This document shows, piece after piece, positions 25,198 through 34,343 of a stretch of 64,000 nt of DNA. The first letter of the stretch is position 1; every line of letters begins with the position of its first letter. The DNA comes from Gordonia sp. KTR9. GTDB lineage: Bacteria > Actinomycetota > Actinomycetes > Mycobacteriales > Mycobacteriaceae. Both the position numbers and the translations under genes were made by a program. The notes under the pieces are model-generated. The model was not told the origin of the DNA and did no database searches. It saw only the letters and a list, made by a program, of their open reading frames with translations. The stretch lies in contig NC_018580.1 of the NCBI RefSeq assembly GCF_000143885.2, positions 118,455 to 182,454 on the forward strand, read 5' to 3'.

Positions 25198-28100
25198 TTA
25201 CCGAGCTCCATTGCGCCAGTTCTCTTCGTACGAGCTCGCGGCCATCGTGAGGTAGGCCTCGGTATCGATGGAATCGAGTAGCTTTTCCAGGACCGCGGTG
25301 TCCGGGTGATCCGCGAGGGTGTGGTTGAACACCAGCATCGGTGTCGACGGGTCCACACCGCTGTGCCGCGCCAGAATCAGATCGCGCGTACGGGCCTGGT
25401 GGCCGGCGTCCTCTCCAGCAGCTGTGAGCAGGTGCTGAGCGATCGGATCGATTCCGTTCGGATTAGCCGGCCGCAGGCCTTTGTCCTCGCGCGAGGTCCA
25501 CGTCGTGGTGCTGACGACTCGAGCTTTCGCCGCGGCGATGACCAGAGGTTCACCGAAGAGTTCGGTATCGACACCGTCAGGTCGAACCAGAAACACACGA
25601 GTGAAGTGCCCCAACAGTTGGACCGGCGTCGCCTTGGGGTGCCGATTGAGCAGGGCACCCTCTCGTAGCAGTGCTTCATCGTCGGTCACATTGCGCCGAT
25701 CGCCCGGGAACGTCAGATGCGCAGTCTCAGTGGCCTCGACGACCCTGTTCGTCTCAGGATCGAGACGGTAGGGAGCTGCGTAGAGGTAACTGCTGGCCCC
25801 AGGAGAGGAGGCCAGCAGGTTTTGATAGAGCCTGAGCAGATCACGGACCTCGAGGTGACGGTGCAATTCGACCAACACCTCTCGCATCGCGTCGATGTCC
25901 ATCGGTTCTGAGATCGACACCGGTTTGGTCAGTGCGTAGGGGATCGGTCGATGTGGGGGCACATATCCGCCGGCGATGAGCTTGAAGTACTCGAGCAGCA
26001 ACCGGTCGATCATGGCCGGATGCGCCAGGGCCTTGCGCGGACTCGGTCCGGCCCAGCACGCCAACGTCCCGCCTCCGGCTGAGGCGACGACGCGGTACCA
26101 CGGTTTGCCCTCGATCTCCTCCGGTGCGTACTCAGGCGCCCCCCGACTGGCGTCGGTGAGGATCTCGAATGACTCCTGGGCGGTGAGAAACTCGACGCGG
26201 TTGTTGGAATCCTTCGACACCAGAGTCAGCGACTCCGGTTCGATCTCGACACCGATGGCTCCGGTGTGCTGGTCGAGGACCGTCTGGTTCGTCTCAGAAT
26301 CGAGCGTGGAGTACAGGCCGTCGGTATTTGTCGAGACGATCCGACCGCCGGCGAACGTCTGAGCCTGCCCGATCCGCCAGCTGAACAGCTGACCGATGAT
26401 CCGCATAGTGATGATCATGTTGTTCATCAGAATCGGAGTGTTGTGGCGAGCGTCAGCAGCTCCGGATGCCGCGTTCAGAATCAGCTTGGTGCCTTCGCGC
26501 AGCACACTGTAATTCTCGCGCTGAGCTGCGGTGAGTGAGCGGTCCTTGCGGAGCTTCCCGTAGCGTTCCTTGTCACCGAAGATCTGGCTGTACTTGTCAG
26601 GAGCAGGCTGACCCGGCTCGGCAAGGTCCGGGTTGGTGAATGCCGCGAGGTTGACCAACAACAGCGGGTAGTAACTCGTGAAGTCCTCGTGGATGACATC
26701 AGCCACCGAGGTGAAGCGGTACTTCGAATCGAGTTTGTTGTCCGCGTGCACCGCTCGCGGCGGAAACAGTGGAACCTCCTTGATCTCGCGTGCAGTGAAC
26801 AGTTCCACCCCTCGGTCCCCCTTGGGGCGATCACGTAGTACTGGACTGTTCGCCTTGGACCCGGCTTTGAGCACGTCTGACCATTCGACAGTGACCGGTT
26901 CACCCGACACAGGGTCAATCACCTCGAGGCGGATCCGTTTGCGGATCCACCACGCGGCCATCGCCAGGTCCTCGCCGGGGTAGGGCTGGCCGTCGGTCTG
27001 TGTGATGGCAGGCATCGTCGCGGCGTTTGCAGCGATCCACTCCAGACCTTCGGTGACGATCTTGACGATCTTTGGGTCAGGGAACAACGCCTCGTCAACA
27101 GCACGATCACCGCAGGTGTGTCCGGCTGCCGCGCGGAACTGATCGACCGCTGTATCGATGGCGGTTCGAAACATCGCCCATCGACGTTCGGAGGCGTCAC
27201 GCTCCGCGCTGAATGCCTCAAGATCAGCCTCGGCGCCATGGATCCCACCGGTGGAGAAGGTGGCGAAACAGCTGGTCGCCTCGCCGGCGCTGTCGAAGTA
27301 CGGGATGTTGCATGGCAGCTTGGCGATGGAAGCGAGCTCGAAGGAGTCGTTCGTCGCATGGTTGCGATCGGTGTGCCATTCGATGACGGTGTCACTGAAT
27401 GTTGGCGGTCGATCATCCGGCCAGTACGGCTGGGCCGCATCCGCTTTAGCCAAGACGACGATCTTGAGTCGGTTGATGTCGGCGATCAGCTCTTGGTGAC
27501 GGATTCTCGTCAAGGACGTGTCGGCGTTGGCGCATTCGAGCAGCGAGTTGCTCAGCGAGGCGAACCGCTGCACGCTGAAGCGTCGAGGACCCTCAGCTGT
27601 CGTGGACACACCGCCACCGAACAGATGCAAGAACTCGTCACCGACGCGCCTCGCCTCAGACGAGATCGGACCACTGCTGCGTGCCGCGGACCGCAACCAC
27701 GCTGAGATTCGACCGCTGACGACGATCGGAGCGAAGTCCTCATGCTGAGCGTGATCGAAGTTGAGACCTTCGATACGCCGGTAGTACCGATAGATTTTCT
27801 CGAAGGCCTCATGCGCCATGCGACCAGCGACGGTGTCGGTCGGTACGGTCTCGAAGAAGAAGTCCCGGGTGGCGGTGAGCACATTGGTGGCGGCACCGAT
27901 CGTCGATCCGTTGTGGCCCAACGGATCGGGATAGCGGTACGAGACGACCGGTAGGTCTGCGATGTGACCGGGGATGGCTCGCAGATCCCGGTAAGGGGCG
28001 AGGATGCGACCCGCGAACTGCGCCGAGGAGGTGTCAGTGGTCAGGCGTGGGCGAGGCCACGTCAGAACCATTGAGGTATCCAGGACAGGCGTCCGATAGT

Positions 28101-29097
28101 CGTTGTCGTGGTTGAACACAGTCTCGGGGAAAGTCCGTAGAAGGCCCGAGCGCAGATCGAAGCTGCCCGAGTAGGTGTTGTCGTTGAACAGCAACGCAGT
28201 ACCGACGGTGTCCGAGATGTTGTAGGCGACAAGGTCGATGAAGTCGTCGAGCGAGTCGAGCCACGCATTCGGACCTGAGAGCTTCTCGGATTCGAGCAGT
28301 TGGTGACCGAGCATCCCGAGCAGACGCTTGAGCGAGACCTTCTGCTGAAGCTCATTGAGTCGGGCGACATCCAGATGCCGGCCGGACGACAGCCAGTTAC
28401 CACGGATCGTTGCAGCTCGACGGTTCCCCGCGTGAGACAGATAACTCGACATCGATGGACGATCTTCGCGCTTGTTCAGTGCGAACATCGCATCGCTGTG
28501 CTCACGCATCTGAGCAGCAGTGACAGGACGTGCCCGGTTCGATTCGTCGAAGCGCAGCGAGAGATACAGCGCGAGCATCGTCGTGTCGTACTGGTTCGAG
28601 TTGTACCCGGTCACGAAGGCGTGCTCGGGGAGCCGATGGTCGTAGTCAGGGTGGGTGTCACAGATGATCGGTGCACCACTGATGACACACCGTTCCCGGG
28701 TGTGGACGTCGCCGACCGAGCCCGAATCGATCACCCCACCAAGGAGCTTCGCTAGCGTGCGAGCGTTACGTTCGTCGGCCAAGTCCAGCAGGGGAATGTC
28801 CCGGCCGGGAACGGCCCCCTCGGTCTCACGCTGACGCGCCAGCAGACCCGGGTTGAGACGGTACAGCTTGTCGGTGAGACCGCCGGCGGGATCGGCCAGC
28901 ATCGTTGCCAGCGCTGTGCGCGTCAGACCCACACCGCTGGGATCGTCGTCGAGAAGGTAGTACACGACTGCCGCAGCCTCAGAGGTGCGATAGAGAGCAA
29001 CGGTGAAGGCGTTGTTCAGCGACTCGACGTCGTAAAACAGGAAAGCCGACTCTGCGGCCGTGGCCGCCGGTTTGCTGGCGTACGGGGTCGGGGTCAT
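25198..29097 (-). CDS. Divergent family-B-like DNA polymerase with proofreading exonuclease
   Basis: The product has 1,299 residues. The N-terminal third shows the three DEDDy exonuclease motifs: FYDVESLNN (about 21-29), GYNSNQYDTTML (about 163) and LVAYNISDTVG (about 288). Polymerase motif A is EDFTSYYPLLLVNL (about 803-816, normally D-x-x-S-L-Y-P), motif B is KLILNAASGAAD (about 868, normally K-x3-N-S-x-Y-G) and motif C is STNTDGLYS (about 923, normally DTDS). The second, catalytic aspartate of motif C is kept and the first is Asn. It is longer than phage family-B enzymes. With the primase, helicases and SSB-like gene it completes a plasmid-encoded replisome. No terminal-protein-priming signature was seen. 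Confidence 0.75.
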   Translation of the reverse strand: MTPTPYASKPAATAAESAFLFYDVESLNNAFTVALYRTSEAAAVVYYLLDDDPSGVGLTRTALATMLADPAGGLTDKLYRLNPGLLARQRETEGAVPGRDIPLLDLADERNARTLAKLLGGVIDSGSVGDVHTRERCVISGAPIICDTHPDYDHRLPEHAFVTGYNSNQYDTTMLALYLSLRFDESNRARPVTAAQMREHSDAMFALNKREDRPSMSSYLSHAGNRRAATIRGNWLSSGRHLDVARLNELQQKVSLKRLLGMLGHQLLESEKLSGPNAWLDSLDDFIDLVAYNISDTVGTALLFNDNTYSGSFDLRSGLLRTFPETVFNHDNDYRTPVLDTSMVLTWPRPRLTTDTSSAQFAGRILAPYRDLRAIPGHIADLPVVSYRYPDPLGHNGSTIGAATNVLTATRDFFFETVPTDTVAGRMAHEAFEKIYRYYRRIEGLNFDHAQHEDFAPIVVSGRISAWLRSAARSSGPISSEARRVGDEFLHLFGGGVSTTAEGPRRFSVQRFASLSNSLLECANADTSLTRIRHQELIADINRLKIVVLAKADAAQPYWPDDRPPTFSDTVIEWHTDRNHATNDSFELASIAKLPCNIPYFDSAGEATSCFATFSTGGIHGAEADLEAFSAERDASERRWAMFRTAIDTAVDQFRAAAGHTCGDRAVDEALFPDPKIVKIVTEGLEWIAANAATMPAITQTDGQPYPGEDLAMAAWWIRKRIRLEVIDPVSGEPVTVEWSDVLKAGSKANSPVLRDRPKGDRGVELFTAREIKEVPLFPPRAVHADNKLDSKYRFTSVADVIHEDFTSYYPLLLVNLAAFTNPDLAEPGQPAPDKYSQIFGDKERYGKLRKDRSLTAAQRENYSVLREGTKLILNAASGAADARHNTPILMNNMIITMRIIGQLFSWRIGQAQTFAGGRIVSTNTDGLYSTLDSETNQTVLDQHTGAIGVEIEPESLTLVSKDSNNRVEFLTAQESFEILTDASRGAPEYAPEEIEGKPWYRVVASAGGGTLACWAGPSPRKALAHPAMIDRLLLEYFKLIAGGYVPPHRPIPYALTKPVSISEPMDIDAMREVLVELHRHLEVRDLLRLYQNLLASSPGASSYLYAAPYRLDPETNRVVEATETAHLTFPGDRRNVTDDEALLREGALLNRHPKATPVQLLGHFTRVFLVRPDGVDTELFGEPLVIAAAKARVVSTTTWTSREDKGLRPANPNGIDPIAQHLLTAAGEDAGHQARTRDLILARHSGVDPSTPMLVFNHTLADHPDTAVLEKLLDSIDTEAYLTMAASSYEENWRNGAR

Positions 29098-29153
29098 GAT
29101 CAGCGTCTCCTTGAGTGCTGGGCCAGTGGGCCACGGTGAGGCAGGCGGGTGGA

Positions 29154-31178
29154 TTACTCGTGTGCTGGCGACCCCTCGGATGTGGTGGGCGGCGCAGCGG
29201 TGCGGTGAGGAGGTGGTGCGGCCGGATCCATGACGAAGGGGTCGGTGGTGTCCGGGACCGTTTCCCGGTAGACACCGTTCGCCCCCGGGGTCGCTTCCGC
29301 GGCCCTGCGCGGGCTACTCGAGATCGGTATGTCGCGCGCGGCGAGCATGTCGATGACCTCTCGGTCGTGTTCTTGCTGGGCCTCACTCGCTGCATCGGCG
29401 AGTTCGTCGGTGTCCCGGCGGATGAGACCGCGGTAGCTGTTCTTCTGCCGGTCTGCCGGCAGTGTCGAATACTGCTTCGGGCTGGTCTTGGGCGCAGCGA
29501 CGTTGGCCCAGTCGACGAGCGTGTACTCGTAGATCAGCTCCTCGGGCACCGTCATTCGGTCACCCGGGCGGTACTGCGTCCGATGGTCCTCACAGAGCCA
29601 CATCGAGTGACGGTCCGATCGGACCAGAGTGACCAACGAGTCGATGAATTTGTTGCGACCCAGCGGTTTCGAGTTGGGCATATTCCGAGCCATCCACGCC
29701 TTGTAGAGGTCGTAAGCGAAAGGGAACGGAACCAGATCCCAGCGGAACTCGCCCTTCACCTCGTTCCAGAAAGCCCGGATCGGATCGTTGCTCTCCTTGA
29801 AATCCTCGAGGGCGTCCTTCACCGCCTGGGGCTCACTGAGGGAGTAGTAGCTCATGGTCAAGACACGTTTGAGCACGTACTCGAGAACGTCGGCGCGAGT
29901 GAGGTAGTCGTCCTTGATGTATCTGCGTTCGGCGCCGGTGAAGCACTTGGTGAAGGGCACAAACAGCTGGCGCCGGTAGAACGACTCTGACTTGTCCTTG
30001 ATCGTAGGTTTGTCGTTGAGGCACTGCACCATGAACCCGAAGTGCTGATGGGCGATCGGCGACTTGTACTTCCGGTTGATCGTGATCACGTCGTTGGTCA
30101 CGATCGCCTTGAAGTTGGCGGCCTTCTCGATGAAAGTACCCACGTCGTTCTCGTCGACGAGGATCGCGCTGGCTCGCGTGAGCGGTTCCAGAAGGAAGTC
30201 CTTACCGAAGTCGGCCAACGGGACACTGGCGTAGGACTGAACTCCGATCAGGTTGCGCATCAGCGAGAGCAACGTGCCTTTACCGTTGTTGCCCTGCTCT
30301 GAGTAGAAGAAGGCGCACCGGTTCCAGCTGACGTAGGGGCGCACTGTGGCACCGATGATCTCCCAGAGCAACTCGACAACCTCTGGGTCGTCGGACAGGC
30401 TCTCCATCCACGACTCGACGTCCCAGTCGGTGCCGTCGGTGTCGTTGTGGATGACGACGTTGCGGGCGTCGGGATTCCACGCAACATCCAACTTGGCCAG
30501 GAAGATGAACTCTGGCGAGAAGTCGATGAACTGGGGATCGCCGTCGTTGTAGTCGATGATGCCGTTGTTGACCGCGATCAAGTCACGGTTGTCGCCCCGA
30601 GTCCGCCTCGGCGCGGAATCGCTGAGCGCCGCGATGATTTCGGCAAAATCCCGGGTGGTCAGGTTCAGGCAGTATCGACGGGCGATCGACCGGATATGCC
30701 CTTGCGACGACCGGTAGGTTCCGAAGGTGGGACTCGACGGGTCATCGTCGTATGCGGCCAGGATGTTCAAGTCGGGATCGGAGTTTCGGCTCGACGGCGA
30801 GATCGAGATGATCGAGTACAACGCCAAGATCAATCGCGCGACCTCGGCGAACCCAAGTTGGGTGAGGGGCAGCCGCTTGGTGCCGTGGATCTCCGCGGTC
30901 TTGATCCGTTCGTTCTGAGCCAGAATCTGCCTGTTGATCTCATTGAGCAGACCGTCATGGACCGTGGCCGGCGCGATGGTCTTGAGAGTCGGGATCCGGT
31001 CGGCAGTCAGATAGGAGTCGGCGCAGCGCTTGCTGATGACGGCCACTGATTCCGCGAACGGCTTGCCGTCACTGGCCTTGAGGTAGTCGGAGCTGGGCTT
31101 GTATCGAGCGCTGATCTCAGGATCGAGGTCAGGTTCACTCCCGACGAGATACATGGCGCGTACCGAGCCAGAACTCAT
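29154..31178 (-). CDS. D5-like primase/SF3 helicase
   Basis: The product has 674 residues. The ATG at 31178 is chosen over that at 31184 because GAAGGA sits 6 bases before it and directly abuts the other. The D5-N type region precedes an SF3 helicase core: Walker A EQGNNGKGTLLSLMRNL (about residue 294), Walker B AILVDENDVG (about 339) and motif C in VQCLNDKPTI (about 380, sensor Asn). Phage and plasmid D5 proteins are hexameric 3'-5' replicative helicases fused to primase modules; here the priming enzyme is probably the AEP protein at 17853-18944. The proline-rich end is likely disordered. It is the first gene of the long leftward replication block. Confidence 0.8.
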   Translation of the reverse strand: MSSGSVRAMYLVGSEPDLDPEISARYKPSSDYLKASDGKPFAESVAVISKRCADSYLTADRIPTLKTIAPATVHDGLLNEINRQILAQNERIKTAEIHGTKRLPLTQLGFAEVARLILALYSIISISPSSRNSDPDLNILAAYDDDPSSPTFGTYRSSQGHIRSIARRYCLNLTTRDFAEIIAALSDSAPRRTRGDNRDLIAVNNGIIDYNDGDPQFIDFSPEFIFLAKLDVAWNPDARNVVIHNDTDGTDWDVESWMESLSDDPEVVELLWEIIGATVRPYVSWNRCAFFYSEQGNNGKGTLLSLMRNLIGVQSYASVPLADFGKDFLLEPLTRASAILVDENDVGTFIEKAANFKAIVTNDVITINRKYKSPIAHQHFGFMVQCLNDKPTIKDKSESFYRRQLFVPFTKCFTGAERRYIKDDYLTRADVLEYVLKRVLTMSYYSLSEPQAVKDALEDFKESNDPIRAFWNEVKGEFRWDLVPFPFAYDLYKAWMARNMPNSKPLGRNKFIDSLVTLVRSDRHSMWLCEDHRTQYRPGDRMTVPEELIYEYTLVDWANVAAPKTSPKQYSTLPADRQKNSYRGLIRRDTDELADAASEAQQEHDREVIDMLAARDIPISSSPRRAAEATPGANGVYRETVPDTTDPFVMDPAAPPPHRTAAPPTTSEGSPAHE

Positions 31179-31740
31179 AGTCATCCTTCGGTCGTCTGAC
31201 GATGCCCGAATGGCCGAGGGGGACGACTCGTCGCCGAATCCCCGTGGGTTTGTGAGCGCGGTCGACGGCGCGTGTCGTGACGGGTCGATCGAGCGTCTAT
31301 TCGGGGTACTGCTGGGTGCCGCACAGTGCGGGTGACCTTGGTTGTGGGTCAAGGCTTGATGGTGACGATACGCCACAAACTAACTACCTACCAAGAAACT
31401 CCATGCGCGGTACTTTGGGAATCACTGTTAAGAACTCAGGTCATCCATTATGTGCAGTTCAGCGGTGTTCCAAGTGGTCGTTGTCAGATTGTCCGTGTGG
31501 TTCTCAGTAACGACATCGATGCATATTCGGCGGCGTTTCTGTGGTGACGTCACACCGGGCGGCGGGCCCGCCCGTGCTGGCTGTCGGCGCGCCTAATGTG
31601 GCGAGCCCGACGACCATCAACTGTCAGCCGATCCAATCCGGCAACTCAACCCGAAACCGGGTGTCTACACGCACCGTTGCACCGTGATCTCTCAGCGGGG
31701 CATGATCGTTGAGACCTTCTACGGCTAAGCGGGTGAGACG
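31179..31740. other. 562-base gene-free interval with a GTGACGTCAC palindrome
   Basis: No coding sequence is supported here. The interval separates the leftward replication block from rightward small genes, so it should hold divergent promoters. AT-rich patches lie around 31365-31460. A perfect 10-bp palindrome, GTGACGTCAC, lies at 31544-31553; identical sites occur at 49451 and 50331. Confidence 0.6.
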
Positions 31741-32058
31741 GTGACTGAGCGACCACGGCTGCACGTGACCCAGCGCGCCATTCTCGCCGAAGACGACAAC
31801 GGCGACTGGACCGGCCGCTACGGCGGGGAGGGCTGGTCGGTCACCGCCGATTCCAGAGGAGGTGCGCTTGAGCGTCTGCGGAGCAAACTGGAGTCCTTGC
31901 TCGACGACGAGGATCGCCATGCCCGCATCATCACCCTGGGGGAACAGACGGCCGCCGGCGATCACACCGAAGAGGGCTTTGACGCTCAGTTCATCAGCCG
32001 TGAAGCGTACGAGGACCGGATGATCGACACCATGGAGACGTACCTCGACCAGGACTGA
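31741..32058 (+). CDS. Small acidic protein upstream of AbiEi-type gene
   Basis: The product is 105 residues, starting at GTG 31741. The sequence GRYGGEGWSVTADSRGGALERLRSKL resembles a short beta-sheet followed by a helix, the size and pattern of HicB-like or other partial RNase-H-like antitoxin folds, but the match is not strong. The C-terminus is acidic. It ends 4 bases before the AbiEi-type gene, so the two form an operon. This could be a regulatory partner; the expected nucleotidyltransferase toxin (AbiEii) is not present. No firm family assignment. Confidence 0.5.
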   Translation: MTERPRLHVTQRAILAEDDNGDWTGRYGGEGWSVTADSRGGALERLRSKLESLLDDEDRHARIITLGEQTAAGDHTEEGFDAQFISREAYEDRMIDTMETYLDQD

Positions 32059-32062
32059 CCCG

Positions 32063-32710
32063 ATGACGTCTACCGTCCGACCACCCCGCCGCTCGTCGCC
32101 GCTGTGGGCGCGGTGGATCGACACCGCAGAACTTCGCGCCCGGCAGTGGGGATTCATCACGAGCGGCCAGTGCGGGCGTCTCGGACTGGACCTGACTCAG
32201 CAGAAGCGACTGCGGCTGCGAGGAATGCTCAAAGCTGTCGCGTACGGCGTGATGCGCGAACTCGACCGTACCGACGATGAGGGTGTTCTCGCGGACGCGC
32301 GTCTGGGATGGGTCAATGCGGGCAAAGACCTGTTCCCCGAGGAACGGCTAGCAGCCGGGTGGCCCGACTACGTCGTGACCGCCACGACCGCACTCGCCAT
32401 CCACGGGCTCGCAGAACCCGCCGGGGAATTGCCCCAGCTCGCCCACACCAGAGCCCGCTGGCCCCGCTACCAGCTGAGCACCGCAGACGTGATCACTGTT
32501 GAAGTACCGGTCACGTGGGATGAGGTGAGCTTGCTCGACGGACTTCCCGTCGCGACCCCGGCAACGGCGATCGCGACGCTCGTCTCCACTGAACCGCCAC
32601 TCGTTGATGACCTCGCCAGCTACCTCGACACCGTCGCCGCTGCGGCCACAGAGCGTCCGGATCTCAGGAAAATCGTGCAAGCGATCGCGAAATGCAATGC
32701 CTCCCCCTGA
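32063..32710 (+). CDS. AbiEi-like transcriptional regulator (orphan antitoxin type)
   Basis: The product has 215 residues. An N-terminal winged helix (ITSGQCGRLGLDLTQQKRLR) is followed by a short strand and helix (LKAVAYGVMREL), then the AbiEi-type core with VVTATTALAIHGLAEP and later WDEVSLLDGLPVATPATAIA, which match the recurring features of the AbiEi antitoxin-type protein family. In complete systems AbiEi represses its operon and counters the AbiEii nucleotidyltransferase toxin. No such toxin gene follows; the next rightward 280 bases are gene-free. It is likely an orphan regulator or the remnant of a type IV toxin-antitoxin system. Confidence 0.65.
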   Translation: MTSTVRPPRRSSPLWARWIDTAELRARQWGFITSGQCGRLGLDLTQQKRLRLRGMLKAVAYGVMRELDRTDDEGVLADARLGWVNAGKDLFPEERLAAGWPDYVVTATTALAIHGLAEPAGELPQLAHTRARWPRYQLSTADVITVEVPVTWDEVSLLDGLPVATPATAIATLVSTEPPLVDDLASYLDTVAAAATERPDLRKIVQAIAKCNASP

Positions 32711-32725
32711 GCCAACATGCTCCTG

Positions 32726-32751
32726 CAAGTAATGCTTGTATTCACAGGATT
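32726..32751. repeat. 26-base sequence shared with the iteron-like array at 63.84 kb
   Basis: The bases 32726-32751 match 63842-63867 at 24 of 26 positions (caagtaat-R-cttg-Y-attcacaggatt). The core caagtaatgcttg is a near-palindrome. This copy lies 15 bases after the AbiEi-type stop in a gene-free stretch (32711-32988). Confidence 0.7.
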
Positions 32752-32988
32752 ATCTGCAGGAGGCCTGATTCCGCAGGGTGTGCCGCCCGAGTGGACCGGT
32801 ACAGCGGCCGATACCAGCTAGAGGCCGCGAGGACGAGCGCCTGGTTTCGGTGCCAGCCGATCAGTGGAGGTCAGTCAGACCGCAGTTCTGGCGAGGCTAT
32901 CGATTGAAGGCCGTCGCACCAGCGAGAACTGTTGAGGCCGCGGAGGTGTTCCAGATGCGTTGGTTGGGCAGAAGGCCCTAACCTGCGC

Positions 32989-33276
32989 TCACGACTGTCG
33001 TTTGGCTGGTAGCGAGGGGTGTTTCTCGACTGCGATCACCACTGGGTCGCTCGGTCGCTCCACCAGTTCATACAGTTCCTGGTCCAGGTCCTCATCGACG
33101 AGCTGACACTCGATGCGCACCCATTCGCCTTCGACTTCCACCCGGAGGACTGCGGCGGGAGTCAGGCCGCCAAGGATGACGTCGCCGGGGGTCAGCTCAT
33201 CGACTCGAATCATGGCGCGCTGCTTCGATTTCCAGTCAGAGGAGATCGGCTGCGTCTGTTCGGAGCTGGGGCTCAT
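32989..33276 (-). CDS. Small hypothetical protein
   Basis: This 95-residue protein starts at ATG 33276 (weak AGAGA upstream); an extension to 33336 is less likely. It contains MIRVDELTPGDVILGGLTPAAV, then beta strands VEGEWVRIECQLVDED, so it is probably a small beta-barrel. The PGD-V-I pattern resembles Hint-like or SH3-like barrels of phage proteins. Nothing catalytic is visible. It is a common size and style for small backbone genes in actinobacterial plasmids. Family not recognised. Confidence 0.55.
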   Translation of the reverse strand: MSPSSEQTQPISSDWKSKQRAMIRVDELTPGDVILGGLTPAAVLRVEVEGEWVRIECQLVDEDLDQELYELVERPSDPVVIAVEKHPSLPAKRQS

Positions 33277-33456
33277 AGCGCACGGTCTCTTTCTCTTAGT
33301 CGGCTGCGGTCGGTAGTCGACGGGCCGTGACAGCATGCCTCGTGCCCGGCCAATGGAACGACACGGGCTATCGCCGGCGTCGCTTCTGGGTCTTAGGATG
33401 TGATGCCGGCCAACGCCGGGATCATGTTAGTCTCTCAACGTGGGTCAGAAATGGCT

Positions 33457-33504
33457 GATGCCCCGCTAAAACTGCTCTCATCCTTGCAGTTTCAGCGGGG
33501 CATC
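33457..33504. terminator. Hairpin terminator, 18-base arms
   Basis: The arms 33457-33474 (gatgccccgctaaaactg) and 33487-33504 pair with one mismatch. The hairpin lies 18 bases after the stop of the leftward gene at 33522. Confidence 0.75.
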
Positions 33505-33521
33505 GTTCTGTTGTGACACCT

Positions 33522-34034
33522 TCACAACGTCGGTTCATGCGTTCGGCCAGCCTTGCGTTGACCGTGGAAGGCCTGCGATTCCCGAAGCGCCTGCAACGCG
33601 GACAGCCGCTGAGGCCGTGGCGTCTGGTAGTCGGGGCCTTCCTCGGCGACGCCATCGTAAGGCTGAACGTAGTTGGGCGAGATGCCGATCCGGTCGGCCG
33701 TCGCCGCATAGCTCGGAAACGGCTTGTAGTTCGGTTCTTCGATGACGTATTGGATGTAGTACCGCCAACCGATGAAGTCACCGGTCACCTCGTCATAGAA
33801 CGGCGCATCGTCGATCTGGTCATAGATGACTGTTCCGTTGTGGTCGATGATCGCCTGTAGAGACGCCTCGGCGATCACGTCACGCACAGCTGCGGACTCG
33901 AAGTACTTCGTGCAGATGTGCCAGTAACCACCCTGGAGGGTCAACTGATTCATGGTCGGGTGTTCACCCGTCCAGATCTTGGCCGGAGGAACGAGAAGTT
34001 TGTTCTCGTCGTAGAACGCAGTGGCGACCTTCAT
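33522..34034 (-). CDS. Hypothetical protein
   Basis: The product is 170 residues, starting at ATG 34034 behind AAGGAA; the long in-frame extension upstream is not protein-like. The protein is aromatic-rich in the middle (GWRYYIQYVIEEPNYKPFPSY) with an N-terminal MKVATAFYDENKLLVPPAKIW and a disordered, Gln/Arg-rich tail. No motif is recognised. It is monocistronic, with its own terminator, and the 309 bases upstream to the divergent gene at 34344 hold only presumed promoters. Confidence 0.6.
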   Translation of the reverse strand: MKVATAFYDENKLLVPPAKIWTGEHPTMNQLTLQGGYWHICTKYFESAAVRDVIAEASLQAIIDHNGTVIYDQIDDAPFYDEVTGDFIGWRYYIQYVIEEPNYKPFPSYAATADRIGISPNYVQPYDGVAEEGPDYQTPRPQRLSALQALRESQAFHGQRKAGRTHEPTL

Positions 34035-34343
34035 GGTGGCGTTCCTTCGTTTCGGTAAATGTATGTGCCGGGTGCGCGATGGAGCCCGGCCGAGGCCTGG
34101 CTGCAACATCCTTCCAACCCACCCCGGGTACAGGCTCCGCCGGTGCCCAGGGAAGGCGTCGTCCCCAGGGCGCGGGACCAGGGACACGTCCGACGCACTT
34201 GCCCACGGCAAATGCGTCCGTAGTATATACGTTGAGAATAGTTATTCCACTCAATGCCCCTATTAGTGCAGTTCACAGGGGTGAGCTACCAGATACGAAT
34301 AACCACGGCCGCGTCTGAGCGAGACCGTTGTCGGGAGGACAAG

